Origin: Pseudomonas sp. Irchel s3f7
GTDB taxonomy: Bacteria; Pseudomonadota; Gammaproteobacteria; Pseudomonadales; Pseudomonadaceae
Direction of reading: 5' to 3'
Length of the DNA stretch: 64,000 nt
Assembly (NCBI RefSeq): GCF_900187615.1
Contig: NZ_FYDO01000002.1
Span: forward strand, 248,001 to 312,000
Under the pieces are notes generated by a model that was given only the letters and a program-made list of their open reading frames with translations, was not told the DNA's origin and did no database searches. A program made the position numbers and the translations under genes. Each line of letters begins with the position of its first letter. Within the stretch, counting starts at the first letter, position 1. Shown here piece after piece: positions 47,995-58,535 of the stretch.

Positions 47995-49263
47995 TTAGCC
48001 GTTGAACACGTCATCCACGCTTTTCAGCGGGTAGTTCTTCGGATACGGCAGGGTCGCCACACCGGTCTCGATTGCGGCTTTGGCCACAGCGTCGGAGATC
48101 AGGGTGATCAGACGAGCATCCATTGGCTTCGGAATGATGTACTCACGACCGAATTCCAGCTTGATGCCGCCGTAGGCGTCGCACACTTCCTGAGGAACCG
48201 GCAGCTTGGCCAGTTCACGCAGGGCGTTGGCCGCAGCCACTTTCATTTCTTCGTTGATGCGCTTGGCGCGAACGTCCAGGGCACCACGGAAGATGAACGG
48301 GAAGCCCAGTACGTTGTTGACCTGGTTCGGGTAGTCGGAACGACCGGTGGCCATGATCACGTCGTTACGGGTAGCGTGTGCCAGTTCCGGGGAGATTTCC
48401 GGATCAGGGTTGGAGCACGCGAACACGATCGGGTTCGGCGCCATCGACAGCAGGCCTTCAGCGCTCAGCAGGTTCGGACCGGACAGGCCCACGAACACGT
48501 CAGCGCCTTGCAGGGCGTCAGCCAGGGTGCGCTTGTCGGTCGCGTGAGCGAACACAGCCTTGTACTGGTTCAGGTCGTCACGGCCGGAGTGGATCACGCC
48601 GGTACGATCGACCATGTAGATGTTTTCGATGTTGGCGCCCATGCTCACCAGCAACTTCATGCAGGAGATAGCGGCAGCGCCCGCGCCCAGGCAGACGATC
48701 TTGGCGTCAGCCAGGGTTTTGCCAGCGATTTCCAGGGCGTTGATCATGCCCGCAGCGGTCACGATAGCGGTGCCGTGCTGGTCATCGTGGAATACCGGAA
48801 TGTCGCACTGTTCGATCAGAGCGCGCTCGATCTCAAAGCACTCAGGTGCCTTGATGTCTTCCAGGTTGATGCCACCGAAGGTGATGGAGATGCGCTTGAC
48901 GGTGTCGATGAAGGCTTGCGGGCTTTCGGAGTCGACTTCGATGTCGAAAACGTCGATGCCGGCGAAGCGCTTGAACAGTACGCCTTTACCTTCCATCACT
49001 GGCTTGGAAGCCAGTGGGCCGAGGTTACCCAGGCCGAGAATCGCGGTGCCATCGGAAATGACTGCAACCAGGTTGCCTTTGCCGGTGTACTTGTAGGCCA
49101 GTTCAGGATCGCGGGCGATCTCGCGTACTGGTTCGGCTACGCCCGGGCTGTACGCCAGCGACAGGTCGCGAGCGGTAGCAGTGGCCTTGGTGAGCTCGAC
49201 ACTCAGCTTCCCTGGACGAGGATGGGCATGATATTCGAGAGCGGCAGTTTTCAGATCAGACAT
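47995..49263 (-). CDS. maeB: NADP-type malic enzyme, short form
   Basis: This encodes 422 residues from ATG 49263 (MSDLKTAALEYHAHPRPGK); a longer frame upstream lacks family similarity. YTGKGNLVAVISDGTAILGL and FHDDQHGTAIV are the conserved substrate and metal motifs, and LGAGAAAISCMKLL binds the nucleotide. It converts malate to pyruvate with NAD(P)H. The phosphotransacetylase-like tail of E. coli MaeB is absent, as is usual here. Confidence 0.93.
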   Translation of the reverse strand: MSDLKTAALEYHAHPRPGKLSVELTKATATARDLSLAYSPGVAEPVREIARDPELAYKYTGKGNLVAVISDGTAILGLGNLGPLASKPVMEGKGVLFKRFAGIDVFDIEVDSESPQAFIDTVKRISITFGGINLEDIKAPECFEIERALIEQCDIPVFHDDQHGTAIVTAAGMINALEIAGKTLADAKIVCLGAGAAAISCMKLLVSMGANIENIYMVDRTGVIHSGRDDLNQYKAVFAHATDKRTLADALQGADVFVGLSGPNLLSAEGLLSMAPNPIVFACSNPDPEISPELAHATRNDVIMATGRSDYPNQVNNVLGFPFIFRGALDVRAKRINEEMKVAAANALRELAKLPVPQEVCDAYGGIKLEFGREYIIPKPMDARLITLISDAVAKAAIETGVATLPYPKNYPLKSVDDVFNG

Positions 49264-49447
49264 TTTGGCATTCCGCTTTTTACTGTTGGACAGACTGGTC
49301 AGCGAGGATACGCGCCTCGCAAAGTCCCCACAAGACTGACCGGTCACCCCTGTCAAGCGCCCTGCCCTACGACTTTGGGCCAAGAGCCGCGGAACACAAG
49401 GGATCGACTGCTCACAATCGAGCGAAAAAATGTCTACAATTTTTTTA

Positions 49448-50248
49448 TCACTGCGACGCTTGCAGCATCGCCGGATCGGTCAATGGCAACATCCAGCGCG
49501 GCTGACCCTCCTTGAGTCCGCCACGGCGCGAACGGTCCAGCACCCAGCCACGCGCCTCGACCTGCTTGCCTTCCAGGCGTTCCAGCGAGGCGATATCGAA
49601 TCGCGCCAGTTGATTGGGTGCAACACGCAGTACAACTGAATCCTGCAACTCGATCCAAACCCCGCCGCGATTGCGCTGAACCTTGCTCACACGACCACTG
49701 AGCACGGCAAACCCGGACGCGCTGATCTGATCCGCCTTCAGTACAGGTGACTGGCGCCACACACCGAGCCCGGCCTGACGGGCGCTGCGCTCCGCGGCCT
49801 GCTGACACGCGACCAGATCGACATTCGGTGCTACTGCCACCAGGAAACCGAGGCCCTCGGCGAGCATTTGCGCCTCAAGGTTGGCGCCATCAGCGCCGTA
49901 GACGTGGGCCAGGGTGCGGCCGTAGCGATCTTTGCTTTCTTTACCGGGCAACAAACCGAGCTGCCCATCGCTGGCCGCCACCAACGCTTCGAGACGCTTG
50001 CGCGCCGCCACTGCGAACGGTTCGTCGGAACGGCCCTTCTTGCCCAGCTCCGGCGTATTCAGGCCGATCATGCGCACATTGCGACCATCGTCCAGGCGCA
50101 AGGTGTCGCCATCGACCACCCGCTCCACGGCGACAGAGGCCAGCCCCTCGGGTGCCGGGCAGAACGCCTGGGCGCCGGAAAGCCAAATCGCGGACACAAA
50201 AAAGGCGCCCGCAAGGGACGCCTTTTTTAACAGCAAGGAAAAGCCCAT
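49448..50248 (-). CDS. Secreted thermonuclease-like (SNase) nuclease
   Basis: This encodes 266 residues with a signal peptide ending GAQA (about 1-28). The staphylococcal-nuclease core (about 37-165) shows VVDGDTLRL, RMIGLNTPELGKKG and KDRYGRTLAHVY, with the usual Asp, Arg, Glu and Arg active-site pattern. An OB-like tail follows. It is probably periplasmic or extracellular. The start lies only 14 bases after the rpmE stop. Its signal-peptide codons also contain a strong hairpin terminator (50198-50229) read on the same strand, which would limit expression from the rpmE promoter. Confidence 0.88.
   Translation of the reverse strand: MGFSLLLKKASLAGAFFVSAIWLSGAQAFCPAPEGLASVAVERVVDGDTLRLDDGRNVRMIGLNTPELGKKGRSDEPFAVAARKRLEALVAASDGQLGLLPGKESKDRYGRTLAHVYGADGANLEAQMLAEGLGFLVAVAPNVDLVACQQAAERSARQAGLGVWRQSPVLKADQISASGFAVLSGRVSKVQRNRGGVWIELQDSVVLRVAPNQLARFDIASLERLEGKQVEARGWVLDRSRRGGLKEGQPRWMLPLTDPAMLQASQ
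50198..50229 (-). terminator. Intrinsic terminator inside the nuclease signal-peptide codons
   Basis: Read leftward, AAAAAAGGCGTCC-CTTGC-GGGCGCCTTTTTT is a stable stem followed by six Ts. It lies 34-65 bases after the rpmE stop but inside the nuclease gene, codons about 7-17. Confidence 0.8.
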
Positions 50249-50262
50249 AAGGCTCTTTAACC

Positions 50263-50493
50263 TTACTCTGCAGCAGCTGGAGCTTTCTTGCCGAAAGCAC
50301 CGAAACGGTCTGCGAAGCGCTGAACGCGGCCGCCAGTGTCCAGAGTCTTCTGCTTACCGGTGTAGAACGGGTGGCATTCGTTGCAAACGTCGATCGCCAG
50401 GGCTTTGCCGAAGGTCGAACGGGTTTCGAACTTGTTGCCGCAGCTGCAGGTAACAGCAACTGCTGGGTATTCTGGATGGATATCAGCTTTCAT
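50263..50493 (-). CDS. rpmE: 50S ribosomal protein L31, zinc-type
   Basis: This encodes 76 residues. Cys16, Cys18, Cys37 and Cys40 (TCSCG, CNECH) form the zinc ribbon of the C-plus form. A typical bL31 core follows with HPFYTGKQ. The Ala-rich tail is common in Pseudomonas. It lies upstream of the nuclease gene and divergent from priA. Confidence 0.97.
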   Translation of the reverse strand: MKADIHPEYPAVAVTCSCGNKFETRSTFGKALAIDVCNECHPFYTGKQKTLDTGGRVQRFADRFGAFGKKAPAAAE

Positions 50494-50698
50494 GGTGTCT
50501 TCCTCGGGCTAGCGTGCCGCCACCCAACACTATTGTTGAATACCGCACGTAATTAGGCCGCGGATTCTACCAGACAATGCCAATCACGCAAGCTGTCCCT
50601 GAGACCGACCGTCTGCTAGGCTCCCGGACCAATACGCGCCCCCCTGCAGGGGGACATGCAACCCCGCTTTTATCTTTCGCTAATCGAGATCCCCCCGC

Positions 50699-52918
50699 GT
50701 GCCCGACGCCATTCTGCGCCTCGCCCTGCCTTCGCCGCTGCGCCGCCTGTTCGACTACCGGGCGCCGGCCGGCGTGCTGCGCGCGCAGTTGCACCCCGGC
50801 ATGCGCCTGCGGGTGCCGTTTGGCCGGCGGGAGATGATCGGCATTCTGGTCGAAGTCGCCGACACCAGTGAAGTCCCGGCGGAGAAGCTCAAGCCAGCCC
50901 TGGCGCTGCTGGACGCCACGCCGCCGCTACCGCCCGCGCTGTTCAAGCTGTGCCTGTGGACTTCCCAGTATTACCAGCACAGCCTTGGCGACACGCTGAG
51001 CTGGGCCTTGCCGGTGCTGCTGCGTCAAGGCGAACTGGCCGAAGCGCGCCAGGAACGTTTCTGGTCCGCCGCACCCGGCGCCAGCCTTGATGACCCGCGC
51101 ATCGCCCGCGCCCCGCGTCAGCGGGAAGCCCTGGCAACGCTGGCCCAACACCCCCACGGCGTCGCCCATCAGTTGTTGAGCAAACTGATGCTGAGCAAAG
51201 ACAGCCTGGACCTGTTGCTGGCCAAGGACCTGGTGCAAGTCGAGATCCGTCGACACGCACCCGGCGCACGCCATGAACACTGGCTGGCGCAACCCGAGTT
51301 GCCGCTCAACCCGGAACAGCACGCCGCTTATGAAGCGATTCGCGCCGGGTTCGACAGTTATCACGCGTTTTTGCTGGCGGGCGTCACGGGCAGCGGCAAG
51401 ACCGAAGTGTATTTACAGCTGATCCGCGAAACCTTGGAGGCCGGCAAACAAGCGCTGGTGCTGATCCCGGAAATCAACCTCGGCCCGCAAACCCTGGCGC
51501 GCTTCGAGCAGCGTTTCAATGCGCGCATCGCGCTGATCCACTCGGCGGTCAATGATCGCGAGCGCCTCGAAGCCTGGCTCGCCGCCCGTGACGGCGAGGC
51601 CGACATCATCATCGGCACCCGCTCGGCACTGTTCACACCGATGAAGAACCCTGGCCTGATCATCATCGACGAAGAGCACGACGGTTCTTATAAACAGCAG
51701 GAAGGTTTGCGCTACCACGCCCGCGATCTGGCGCTGGTGCGGGCGCGACAGGAAAACATCCCGATCGTCCTTGGCTCCGCGACACCTTCGCTGGAAAGCC
51801 TGCACAACGCCTACACCGGTCGCTACGGCCTGCTGCGATTGAACGAACGCGCCGGCGGCGCGAAGCAGCCACGGTTCCTGCGTCTGGATGTGAAAAGCCG
51901 TCCGCTGGACAGCGGCATATCCGGGCCGATGCAACAAGCTATCGGTCAGACCCTCGCTGCGGGCCAGCAAGTATTGGTGTTCCTCAATCGCCGAGGTTTC
52001 GCGCCGACCCTGCTGTGTCACGAATGCGGCTGGATGTCCGAGTGCCAGCGCTGCGATGCGCGCATGACGGTGCATCAACGTTATGGCGAGCTGCGTTGCC
52101 ACCATTGCGGCTACGTCGAACGCGTTCCGCGCCAATGCCCGAAGTGCAACAAGGTCGATTTGCGCCCGGTGGGTGCCGGCACCGAACGGGCCGAAGAACG
52201 GTTGGCGATTTTGTTCCCGGACTACCCGGTACTGCGCGTCGACCGCGACAGCACCTCACGCAAGGACGCGATGAACCAGCTGTTCGCAACCATTCAGAAG
52301 GGCCAGCCGTGCATCCTGATCGGCACGCAAATGCTCGCCAAAGGGCACCACTTTCCACGGGTGACGCTGGTATCGATTCTCGACGCCGACGGCGGGCTGT
52401 TCTCCGGCGACTTCCGCGCCAGCGAGCGCATGGCGCAACTGATCGTCCAGGTCGCGGGCCGTGCAGGTCGCGCTGAAGAGCCCGGTAAAGTGATCATTCA
52501 GACACACCTCGCCGACCATCCGCTGCTGATTCAGCTGACCGAGCAAGGCTACTTTGCATTTGCCGAGCAAGCCTTGAGCGAGCGTCGCGCTGCCGGCCTG
52601 CCGCCGTTTGCACATTTGGCGTTGTTGCGGGCCGAAGCGCATAAACCGGGGCAGGCCGAAGGTTTTCTAGATGAAGCCTGCAGCGAAGCCGAGCGATTGC
52701 TGGCGGAACAGAACCTGACCGGCATCGAGCTACTGGGGCCGGTGCCCGCACCGATGGAACGCCGGGCCGGACGTTATCGCGCTCAGCTTTTGTTGCAAGC
52801 GACAGCACGGGCGCCGCTGCACCGGTTGCTGGCCAGTTGGTTGCTGGTGCTGGAGCAGATGCCGAGCGGGCGGGCGGTGCGCTGGTCGCTGGATGTTGAT
52901 CCGGTCGATTTGTATTGA
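50699..52918 (+). CDS. priA: Primosomal replication-restart helicase PriA
   Basis: This encodes 739 residues from GTG 50699. The N-terminal DNA-fork-binding domain (about 1-105) precedes the helicase: Walker A GVTGSGKTEVY and DEEH in IIIDEEHDGSYKQ. Zinc-binding cysteines follow (CHECGWMSECQRC, CHHCG, CPKC). The C-terminal domain ends near VDPVDLY. It reloads the replisome at stalled forks. Confidence 0.96.
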   Translation: MPDAILRLALPSPLRRLFDYRAPAGVLRAQLHPGMRLRVPFGRREMIGILVEVADTSEVPAEKLKPALALLDATPPLPPALFKLCLWTSQYYQHSLGDTLSWALPVLLRQGELAEARQERFWSAAPGASLDDPRIARAPRQREALATLAQHPHGVAHQLLSKLMLSKDSLDLLLAKDLVQVEIRRHAPGARHEHWLAQPELPLNPEQHAAYEAIRAGFDSYHAFLLAGVTGSGKTEVYLQLIRETLEAGKQALVLIPEINLGPQTLARFEQRFNARIALIHSAVNDRERLEAWLAARDGEADIIIGTRSALFTPMKNPGLIIIDEEHDGSYKQQEGLRYHARDLALVRARQENIPIVLGSATPSLESLHNAYTGRYGLLRLNERAGGAKQPRFLRLDVKSRPLDSGISGPMQQAIGQTLAAGQQVLVFLNRRGFAPTLLCHECGWMSECQRCDARMTVHQRYGELRCHHCGYVERVPRQCPKCNKVDLRPVGAGTERAEERLAILFPDYPVLRVDRDSTSRKDAMNQLFATIQKGQPCILIGTQMLAKGHHFPRVTLVSILDADGGLFSGDFRASERMAQLIVQVAGRAGRAEEPGKVIIQTHLADHPLLIQLTEQGYFAFAEQALSERRAAGLPPFAHLALLRAEAHKPGQAEGFLDEACSEAERLLAEQNLTGIELLGPVPAPMERRAGRYRAQLLLQATARAPLHRLLASWLLVLEQMPSGRAVRWSLDVDPVDLY

Positions 52919-52926
52919 TCGGGAGA

Positions 52927-53000
52927 TCGCTATCGCTGGCAAGCCAGCTCCTACAGGGGTTTTGTGGTGATACCTGCCTAGGTGAACACCAGCGATAGCG
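52927..53000. repeat. REP-type element between priA and argS
   Basis: CGCTATCGCTGGCAAGCCAG at 52928 and CACCAGCGATAGCG at 52987 form an outer stem; the GGCAAGCC core and GCTCCTACAGG are REP-like. Confidence 0.75.
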
Positions 53001-53128
53001 GCCCAATTGTCACCACACATCCACAACCTGCCTGCTAAGGTTGGCAAGCCCGTCTTCGCAACGGATAATGCCCAGTTTTTCCACCAGCGCATGATGCGCC
53101 GCCGCGCCAGCGGTCGAAAGAGAAGACC

Positions 53129-54865
53129 ATGAAAGACACCATTCGCCAGCTGATCCAACAAGCCATCACCCAACTCGTCAACGAAGGTGTGTTGCCTGAA
53201 GGCCTGTCGCCGGCGATCCAGGTGGAAAATTCCCGCGACAAGAAAAACGGCGACTTCGCCAGCAACATCGCCATGATGCTGGCCAAACCGGCCGGTATGA
53301 AGCCGCGCGATCTGGCGGAAAAAATCATCGCCGCGCTGCCGGCCGACGAAAACATCACCAAGACCGAAATCGCCGGCCCTGGCTTCCTGAACTTCTTCCA
53401 GAACACCGATGCCCTGGCCTCGCGCCTCGACGCGGCCCTGGCCGACACTCACATCGGCGTGCGCAAGGCCGGTCCGGTGCAGCGCACCGTGGTCGACCTG
53501 TCGGCCCCGAACCTGGCCAAAGAAATGCACGTCGGCCACTTGCGTTCGACCATCATTGGCGACGGCGTAGCCCGCGTGCTGGAATTTCTCGGCGACGAAG
53601 TCATCCGTCAGAACCACGTCGGCGACTGGGGCACCCAGTTCGGCATGCTGATGGCTTATTTGCAGGAAAACCCGATCACCAGCGATGAGCTGTCGGACCT
53701 GGAAAACTTCTACCGCGCCGCCAAGCAACGCTTCGACGAATCCGAAGAATTCGCCGACCGCGCCCGTGGCCTGGTGGTCAAGTTGCAGGCCGGCGATGCC
53801 GACTGCCTGGCGCTGTGGACCAAGTTCAAGGACATCTCGCTGTCCCACTGCCAGAAGATCTACGAACTGCTCAACGTCAAACTGACCATGGCCGACGTGA
53901 TGGGCGAAAGCGCCTACAACGACGACCTGATCAATGTGGTCAACGATCTGAAAGCGGCGGGCATGCTGGTCGAGAGCAACGGCGCCCAGTGCGTGTTCCT
54001 CGATGAATTCAAGAACGCCGACGGCGACCCGCTGCCGGTGATCATCGTCAAGGCCGACGGCGGCTACCTCTACGCCACCACCGACCTGGCGGCCGTGCGC
54101 TACCGCAGCGGCAAGCTCAAGGCTGATCGCGCGCTGTACTTCGTCGACCAGCGCCAGGCCCTGCACTTCCAGCAAGTGTTCGCTGTGGCGCGCAAGGCCG
54201 GTTTCGTGACCCATCCGATGGAAATGGAACACATGGGCTTCGGCACCATGAACGGCGCCGATGGCCGACCGTTCAAGACCCGTGATGGCGGCACCGTGAA
54301 GCTGATCGACCTGCTGACCGAAGCCCAGGAACGCGCCTACACCCTGGTGAAAGACAAGAACCCCGAGCTGGCCGAAGCCGAGCTGCGCAACATCGCCAAG
54401 GTCGTGGGCATCGGTGCGGTGAAATACGCCGACCTGTCCAAGCACCGCACCAGCGACTACAGCTTCAACTTCGACCTGATGCTCAACTTCGAAGGCAACA
54501 CCGCGCCGTACCTGCTGTACGCCTACACCCGCGTGGCCGGCGTGTTCCGCAAACTCGGCAAGGACTTCAGCGAAGTCGAAGGCCAGATCGTGCTCGAAGC
54601 ACCGCACGAACACGAGCTGGCTGCGAAACTCGCACAGTTCGGCGAAGTGCTGAACAACGTGTCCGAGAAAGGCACGCCGCACATCCTCTGCACTTACCTG
54701 TACGACGTCGCCGGCCTGTTCTCCAGCTTCTACGAGAACTGCCCGATCCTCGCCGCCGACACCCCGGCACAAATGCAGAGCCGCCTGCGTCTCGCCGCAC
54801 TGACCGGACGCACCCTCAAGCAAGGCCTGGAACTCTTGGGCCTGGAAACTCTGGAGCGTATGTAA
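53129..54865 (+). CDS. argS: Arginyl-tRNA synthetase
   Basis: This encodes 578 residues. The N-terminal additional domain (about 1-110) precedes the class I signature [20 protein letters not shown], where HVGH is the HIGH motif. The anticodon-binding DALR-type end ([20 protein letters not shown]) closes the protein. It charges tRNA-Arg. It is followed by the SPOR gene after one base. Confidence 0.97.
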   Translation: MKDTIRQLIQQAITQLVNEGVLPEGLSPAIQVENSRDKKNGDFASNIAMMLAKPAGMKPRDLAEKIIAALPADENITKTEIAGPGFLNFFQNTDALASRLDAALADTHIGVRKAGPVQRTVVDLSAPNLAKEMHVGHLRSTIIGDGVARVLEFLGDEVIRQNHVGDWGTQFGMLMAYLQENPITSDELSDLENFYRAAKQRFDESEEFADRARGLVVKLQAGDADCLALWTKFKDISLSHCQKIYELLNVKLTMADVMGESAYNDDLINVVNDLKAAGMLVESNGAQCVFLDEFKNADGDPLPVIIVKADGGYLYATTDLAAVRYRSGKLKADRALYFVDQRQALHFQQVFAVARKAGFVTHPMEMEHMGFGTMNGADGRPFKTRDGGTVKLIDLLTEAQERAYTLVKDKNPELAEAELRNIAKVVGIGAVKYADLSKHRTSDYSFNFDLMLNFEGNTAPYLLYAYTRVAGVFRKLGKDFSEVEGQIVLEAPHEHELAAKLAQFGEVLNNVSEKGTPHILCTYLYDVAGLFSSFYENCPILAADTPAQMQSRLRLAALTGRTLKQGLELLGLETLERM

Positions 54866-54866
54866 G

Positions 54867-55571
54867 TTGGCCGCCAAGAAAAAACCTGCACCCAAGCGTG
54901 GCGCCAGCCGTTACCAAGCTCCTGCAAAGCAACCGATTCCGGGTTGGTTGTGGATGGTTATCGGCCTCACGGTCGGCGCGTTCCTAGTGTTTCTGATGAA
55001 ACTGGAACCGGGCAAGGGCAGCGATACGGTCAAACGCGAGAAAGTGGAGCAACAGAAAGCCACCAAGATCGCCGAGGCCAACAAGACCCCGCCGAGCCCG
55101 ACGCAACCGGTGAAGCCGAAGTACGACTTCTACACCTTGCTGCCGGAATCGGAAGTCATCGTGCCGCCGGACGCCGTGCCGGAGAAGACCCTGCCGACGC
55201 CACAGGTGCCAGCGATTCCGACTACGCCGGTGACCCCGGCCGAAGCGGCGAAGATCGACACCGCACGCGCCCAGGCAGCCCTCGCCGGGATTACGCCGCC
55301 ACCCGCGCCACCGGTCAAGGCTGCACCGGTGACCAAGTTCTTCCTGCAGGCCGGCTCGTTCCGTAAAGAGGCTGATGCGGACAAGGTGCGCGCGCAGATC
55401 ATTCTGTTGGGCCAGGCTGTGGCGGTCGAGTCCGGCACAGTCAAGGACGAAACCTGGTATCGGGTTTTGGTCGGACCGTTCAGCAATCGCGAACAACTGA
55501 CCACCGCCCAGAAACAACTGGCGGGTGCCGGCTTCAGCAACTTGTTGTTACAACAACGCCAGAACCGCTGA
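54867..55571 (+). CDS. FtsN-like SPOR-domain protein
   Basis: This encodes 234 residues starting with TTG 54867. A basic N-terminus (KKKPAPKRGASRY) precedes a membrane helix (about 26-45, GWLWMVIGLTVGAFLVFLM). A Pro/Ala/Thr-rich linker and a SPOR domain follow (FFLQAGSFRKEADADKVRAQ). The layout is that of FtsN-type division proteins that bind septal peptidoglycan. It is co-transcribed with argS. Confidence 0.88.
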   Translation: MAAKKKPAPKRGASRYQAPAKQPIPGWLWMVIGLTVGAFLVFLMKLEPGKGSDTVKREKVEQQKATKIAEANKTPPSPTQPVKPKYDFYTLLPESEVIVPPDAVPEKTLPTPQVPAIPTTPVTPAEAAKIDTARAQAALAGITPPPAPPVKAAPVTKFFLQAGSFRKEADADKVRAQIILLGQAVAVESGTVKDETWYRVLVGPFSNREQLTTAQKQLAGAGFSNLLLQQRQNR

Positions 55572-55600
55572 GTCCTTAAGGAACACCGCGTCATCGTTCT

Positions 55601-55725
55601 TCGCCAGCAGGCTGGCTCCCACAGGTTATGTATCGTTCGCGGTATCGCGAACGCCGTGAAGTCCACGGTTCACCGTATCCGTGAAAGTCACACAACCTGT
55701 AGGAGCCGGCTTGCTGGCGATGGCG
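55601..55725. repeat. REP-type inverted repeat with inner hairpin
   Basis: TCGCCAGCAGGCTGGCTCCC at 55601 and GTAGGAGCCGGCTTGCTGGC near 55700 are imperfect inverted arms. Between them CGTTCGCG-GTAT-CGCGAACG (55634-55653) is a separate perfect hairpin. The spacer to hslV holds nothing else I can support. Confidence 0.75.
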
Positions 55726-55859
55726 TCAGACCACACAACACAACCTTGTGCACGAAACACCGCTCGTCCCTTCTCCCGCCTCGCAGTTGAAAAACGCCCC
55801 ACCACCCCCATATGAATGGGCATAAGGCATTTTCGCCCCGCTGCGTGGAGACTCTTCCC

Positions 55860-56390
55860 TTGACCACCATCGTTTCAGTTCGCCGCCACGGCAAAGTCGT
55901 CATGGGCGGCGACGGCCAGGTTTCCCTTGGTAATACCGTGATGAAAGGCAACGCGAAAAAAGTTCGCCGCCTGTACCACGGCCAGGTCATTGCAGGTTTT
56001 GCCGGTGCCACCGCCGACGCCTTTACCCTCTTCGAACGTTTCGAAGGCCAGCTTGAAAAGCATCAGGGCCATTTGGTCCGTGCCGCCGTCGAACTCGCCA
56101 AAGAATGGCGCACCGACCGCTCCCTGAGCCGCCTCGAAGCCATGCTCGCCGTCGCCAACAAAGACGCTTCCCTGATCATCACCGGTAACGGCGATGTGGT
56201 GGAGCCTGAAGACGGCTTGATCGCCATGGGCTCCGGCGGCGCTTACGCTCAAGCGGCCGCCAGCGCACTGCTGAAAAAGACTGATCTGTCGGCCCGCGAA
56301 ATCGTCGAAACCGCCCTCGGCATCGCCGGCGACATCTGTGTATTCACCAACCACACCCAGACCATTGAGGAGCAGGACTGCGCCGAGTAA
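55860..56390 (+). CDS. hslV: ATP-dependent protease subunit HslV
   Basis: This encodes 176 residues from TTG 55860, which gives [24 protein letters not shown] lies 10 bases upstream. The catalytic Thr follows the start Met. GDGQ and GSGG motifs of the proteasome-beta-like fold are intact. A longer frame to 55812 is not family-like. It forms the peptidase ring with HslU, which is encoded next. Confidence 0.95.
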   Translation: MTTIVSVRRHGKVVMGGDGQVSLGNTVMKGNAKKVRRLYHGQVIAGFAGATADAFTLFERFEGQLEKHQGHLVRAAVELAKEWRTDRSLSRLEAMLAVANKDASLIITGNGDVVEPEDGLIAMGSGGAYAQAAASALLKKTDLSAREIVETALGIAGDICVFTNHTQTIEEQDCAE

Positions 56391-56444
56391 GCCTGTCTCG
56401 GCCCCGTGCCACGGCTCATTCTTGCTTGAGGTCCTTTAAATATT

Positions 56445-57782
56445 ATGTCCATGACTCCCCGTGAAATCGTCCACGAACTCAATCGCCATATCATCGGCCA
56501 GGACGATGCCAAGCGCGCCGTCGCCATTGCCCTGCGTAACCGCTGGCGCCGGATGCAGCTGCCTGAAGAGCTGCGCGTTGAAGTAACCCCCAAGAACATC
56601 CTGATGATCGGCCCGACCGGTGTCGGTAAAACCGAGATCGCCCGTCGCCTGGCAAAACTGGCCAACGCGCCGTTCATCAAGGTCGAAGCGACCAAGTTCA
56701 CCGAAGTCGGCTATGTCGGCCGCGACGTCGAATCGATCATTCGTGACCTGGCCGATGCGGCGATCAAGCTGCTGCGCGAACAGGAAATCGTCAAGGTTCG
56801 TCACCGCGCCGAAGACGCTGCCGAGGAACGTATCCTCGACGCTCTGCTGCCACCGGCACGCATGGGCTTCAGCAACGACGACGCCCCGACTGCCGACTCC
56901 AACACCCGTCAGCTGTTCCGCAAGCGCCTGCGTGAAGGTCAGCTGGATGACAAGGAGATCGAAATCGAAGTCGCCGAAATGGCCGGCGTCGATATCTCCG
57001 CGCCACCTGGCATGGAAGAAATGACCAACCAGCTGCAAAGCCTGTTCGCCAACATGGGCAAGGGCAAGAAGAAGGCCCGCAAGCTCAAGGTCAAGGAAGC
57101 CCTGAAGCTGGTCCGTGACGAAGAAGCCGGTCGCCTGGTCAACGATGAGGAGTTGAAGGCCAAGGCGCTGGAGGCGGTCGAGCAGCACGGTATCGTGTTC
57201 ATCGACGAAATCGACAAGGTCGCCAAGCGCGGCAACTCCGGTGGCGTCGACGTGTCCCGCGAAGGCGTGCAGCGCGATTTGCTGCCGCTGATCGAAGGTT
57301 GCACCGTCAACACCAAACTGGGCATGGTCAAGACCGACCACATCCTGTTCATTGCCTCCGGTGCTTTCCACTTGAGCAAGCCGAGCGACCTGGTGCCTGA
57401 GCTGCAAGGCCGTCTGCCGATCCGCGTGGAACTCAAGGCCCTGAGCCCGGAAGACTTCGAGCGCATCCTCAGCGAACCGCATGCATCACTCACCGAGCAA
57501 TATTGCGCACTGCTGAAAACCGAAGGCCTGGGCATCGAGTTCCAGCCAAGCGGGATCAAGCGCATCGCCGAGATTGCCTGGCAGGTCAACGAAAAAACCG
57601 AAAACATCGGTGCCCGTCGTCTGCACACTCTGCTTGAGCGCCTGCTCGAAGAGGTGTCGTTCAGCGCCGGCGACCTGGCCAGCACCCATGACGGCAAGGT
57701 GATCCAGATCGACGCCGACTACGTCAACAGCCACTTGGGCGAATTGGCGCAAAACGAAGACCTGTCCCGTTATATCCTGTAG
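56445..57782 (+). CDS. hslU: ATP-dependent protease ATPase subunit HslU
   Basis: This encodes 445 residues. Walker A is [14 protein letters not shown], the GYVGRD pore loop is present, and [11 protein letters not shown] is Walker B. The intermediate domain (about 110-240) and the C-terminal tail ending SRYIL that activates HslV are intact. It unfolds substrates for HslV. Confidence 0.97.
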   Translation: MSMTPREIVHELNRHIIGQDDAKRAVAIALRNRWRRMQLPEELRVEVTPKNILMIGPTGVGKTEIARRLAKLANAPFIKVEATKFTEVGYVGRDVESIIRDLADAAIKLLREQEIVKVRHRAEDAAEERILDALLPPARMGFSNDDAPTADSNTRQLFRKRLREGQLDDKEIEIEVAEMAGVDISAPPGMEEMTNQLQSLFANMGKGKKKARKLKVKEALKLVRDEEAGRLVNDEELKAKALEAVEQHGIVFIDEIDKVAKRGNSGGVDVSREGVQRDLLPLIEGCTVNTKLGMVKTDHILFIASGAFHLSKPSDLVPELQGRLPIRVELKALSPEDFERILSEPHASLTEQYCALLKTEGLGIEFQPSGIKRIAEIAWQVNEKTENIGARRLHTLLERLLEEVSFSAGDLASTHDGKVIQIDADYVNSHLGELAQNEDLSRYIL

Positions 57783-57794
57783 GTAATGTGATTC

Positions 57795-57866
57795 CTTGCA
57801 GGAGCCCGGCTTGCCGGCGATGACGCACCCAAGATCGCCATCGCCAGCAAGCCGGCTCCTGCAAGG
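57795..57866. repeat. REP-type inverted repeat after hslU
   Basis: CTTGCAGGAGCCCGGCTTGC at 57795 and GCAAGCCGGCTCCTGCAAGG ending 57866 are near-perfect inverted arms. Confidence 0.88.
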
Positions 57867-57898
57867 GTCAGATCACGCATACCAACGGACATCCGGTC

Positions 57899-58276
57899 AT
57901 GACCCAACTCCCCACCGACATCAAACTGCACAAAGCCTCGAAAACCCTGTCGCTCAAATACGCGACCGGCGAGGAATACACCCTGCCCGCCGAGTTTCTT
58001 CGGGTGCACTCCCCCTCCGCCGAGGTCCAGGGCCACGGCAAACCTATCCTGCAATTTGGCAAGATCAACGTAGGACTGACCAAGATAGAACCGGCCGGTC
58101 AGTACGCACTGAAACTCACTTTCGACGACGGCCACGACAGCGGCCTGTTCACCTGGGAATACCTCTACGAACTGGCGCGACGTTATGACGCACTGTGGGA
58201 AGACTATCTTGCCGAGCTCAAAGCGGCCGGAAAAACCCGCGATCCGAACGAATACGTCGTCAAACTGATGCTCTAG
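57899..58276 (+). CDS. DUF971 protein (gamma-butyrobetaine hydroxylase N-terminal-like)
   Basis: This encodes 125 residues. The pattern EYTLPAEFLRVHSPSAEVQG, then FDDGHDSGLFTWEYLYEL, is that of the stand-alone DUF971 domain, a small beta-rich fold. The function is not established in bacteria; a link to iron-sulfur proteins has been suggested for the family. It is a core Pseudomonas neighbour between hslU and phaC1. Confidence 0.88.
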   Translation: MTQLPTDIKLHKASKTLSLKYATGEEYTLPAEFLRVHSPSAEVQGHGKPILQFGKINVGLTKIEPAGQYALKLTFDDGHDSGLFTWEYLYELARRYDALWEDYLAELKAAGKTRDPNEYVVKLML

Positions 58277-58393
58277 CCCGAGCCTCTTGTTCATTAGAAG
58301 GCATTTTCTAATTTCATCTGTTTGAATGCTCCGCTCCAGGACCTCTGATTGGTCTGCTTGCGAAAAAAATTAAACTCGGGTAACCAATGGAAC

Positions 58394-58409
58394 TGGCAAG
58401 TTCCCTGCA
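58394..58409 (+). promoter_or_regulatory. Sigma-54-like promoter upstream of phaC1
   Basis: TGGCAAGTTCCCTGCA has GG at 58395-58396 and GC at 58407-58408, ten bases apart, the spacing required for -24/-12 elements. It is 127 bases before the phaC1 ATG. Sigma-54 control of phaC1 has been reported for other pseudomonads. Confidence 0.5.
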
Positions 58410-58535
58410 GTGCTCTCTGCATTAAAAAAGCAGCGATGCAGTATTAACGGTCACCCCGAGCAGCAGTACCTGGCATTAGCTGTGAGACTACACAGCGCGA
58501 CCCGGTACTCGTCTCAGGACAATGGAGCGTCGTAG

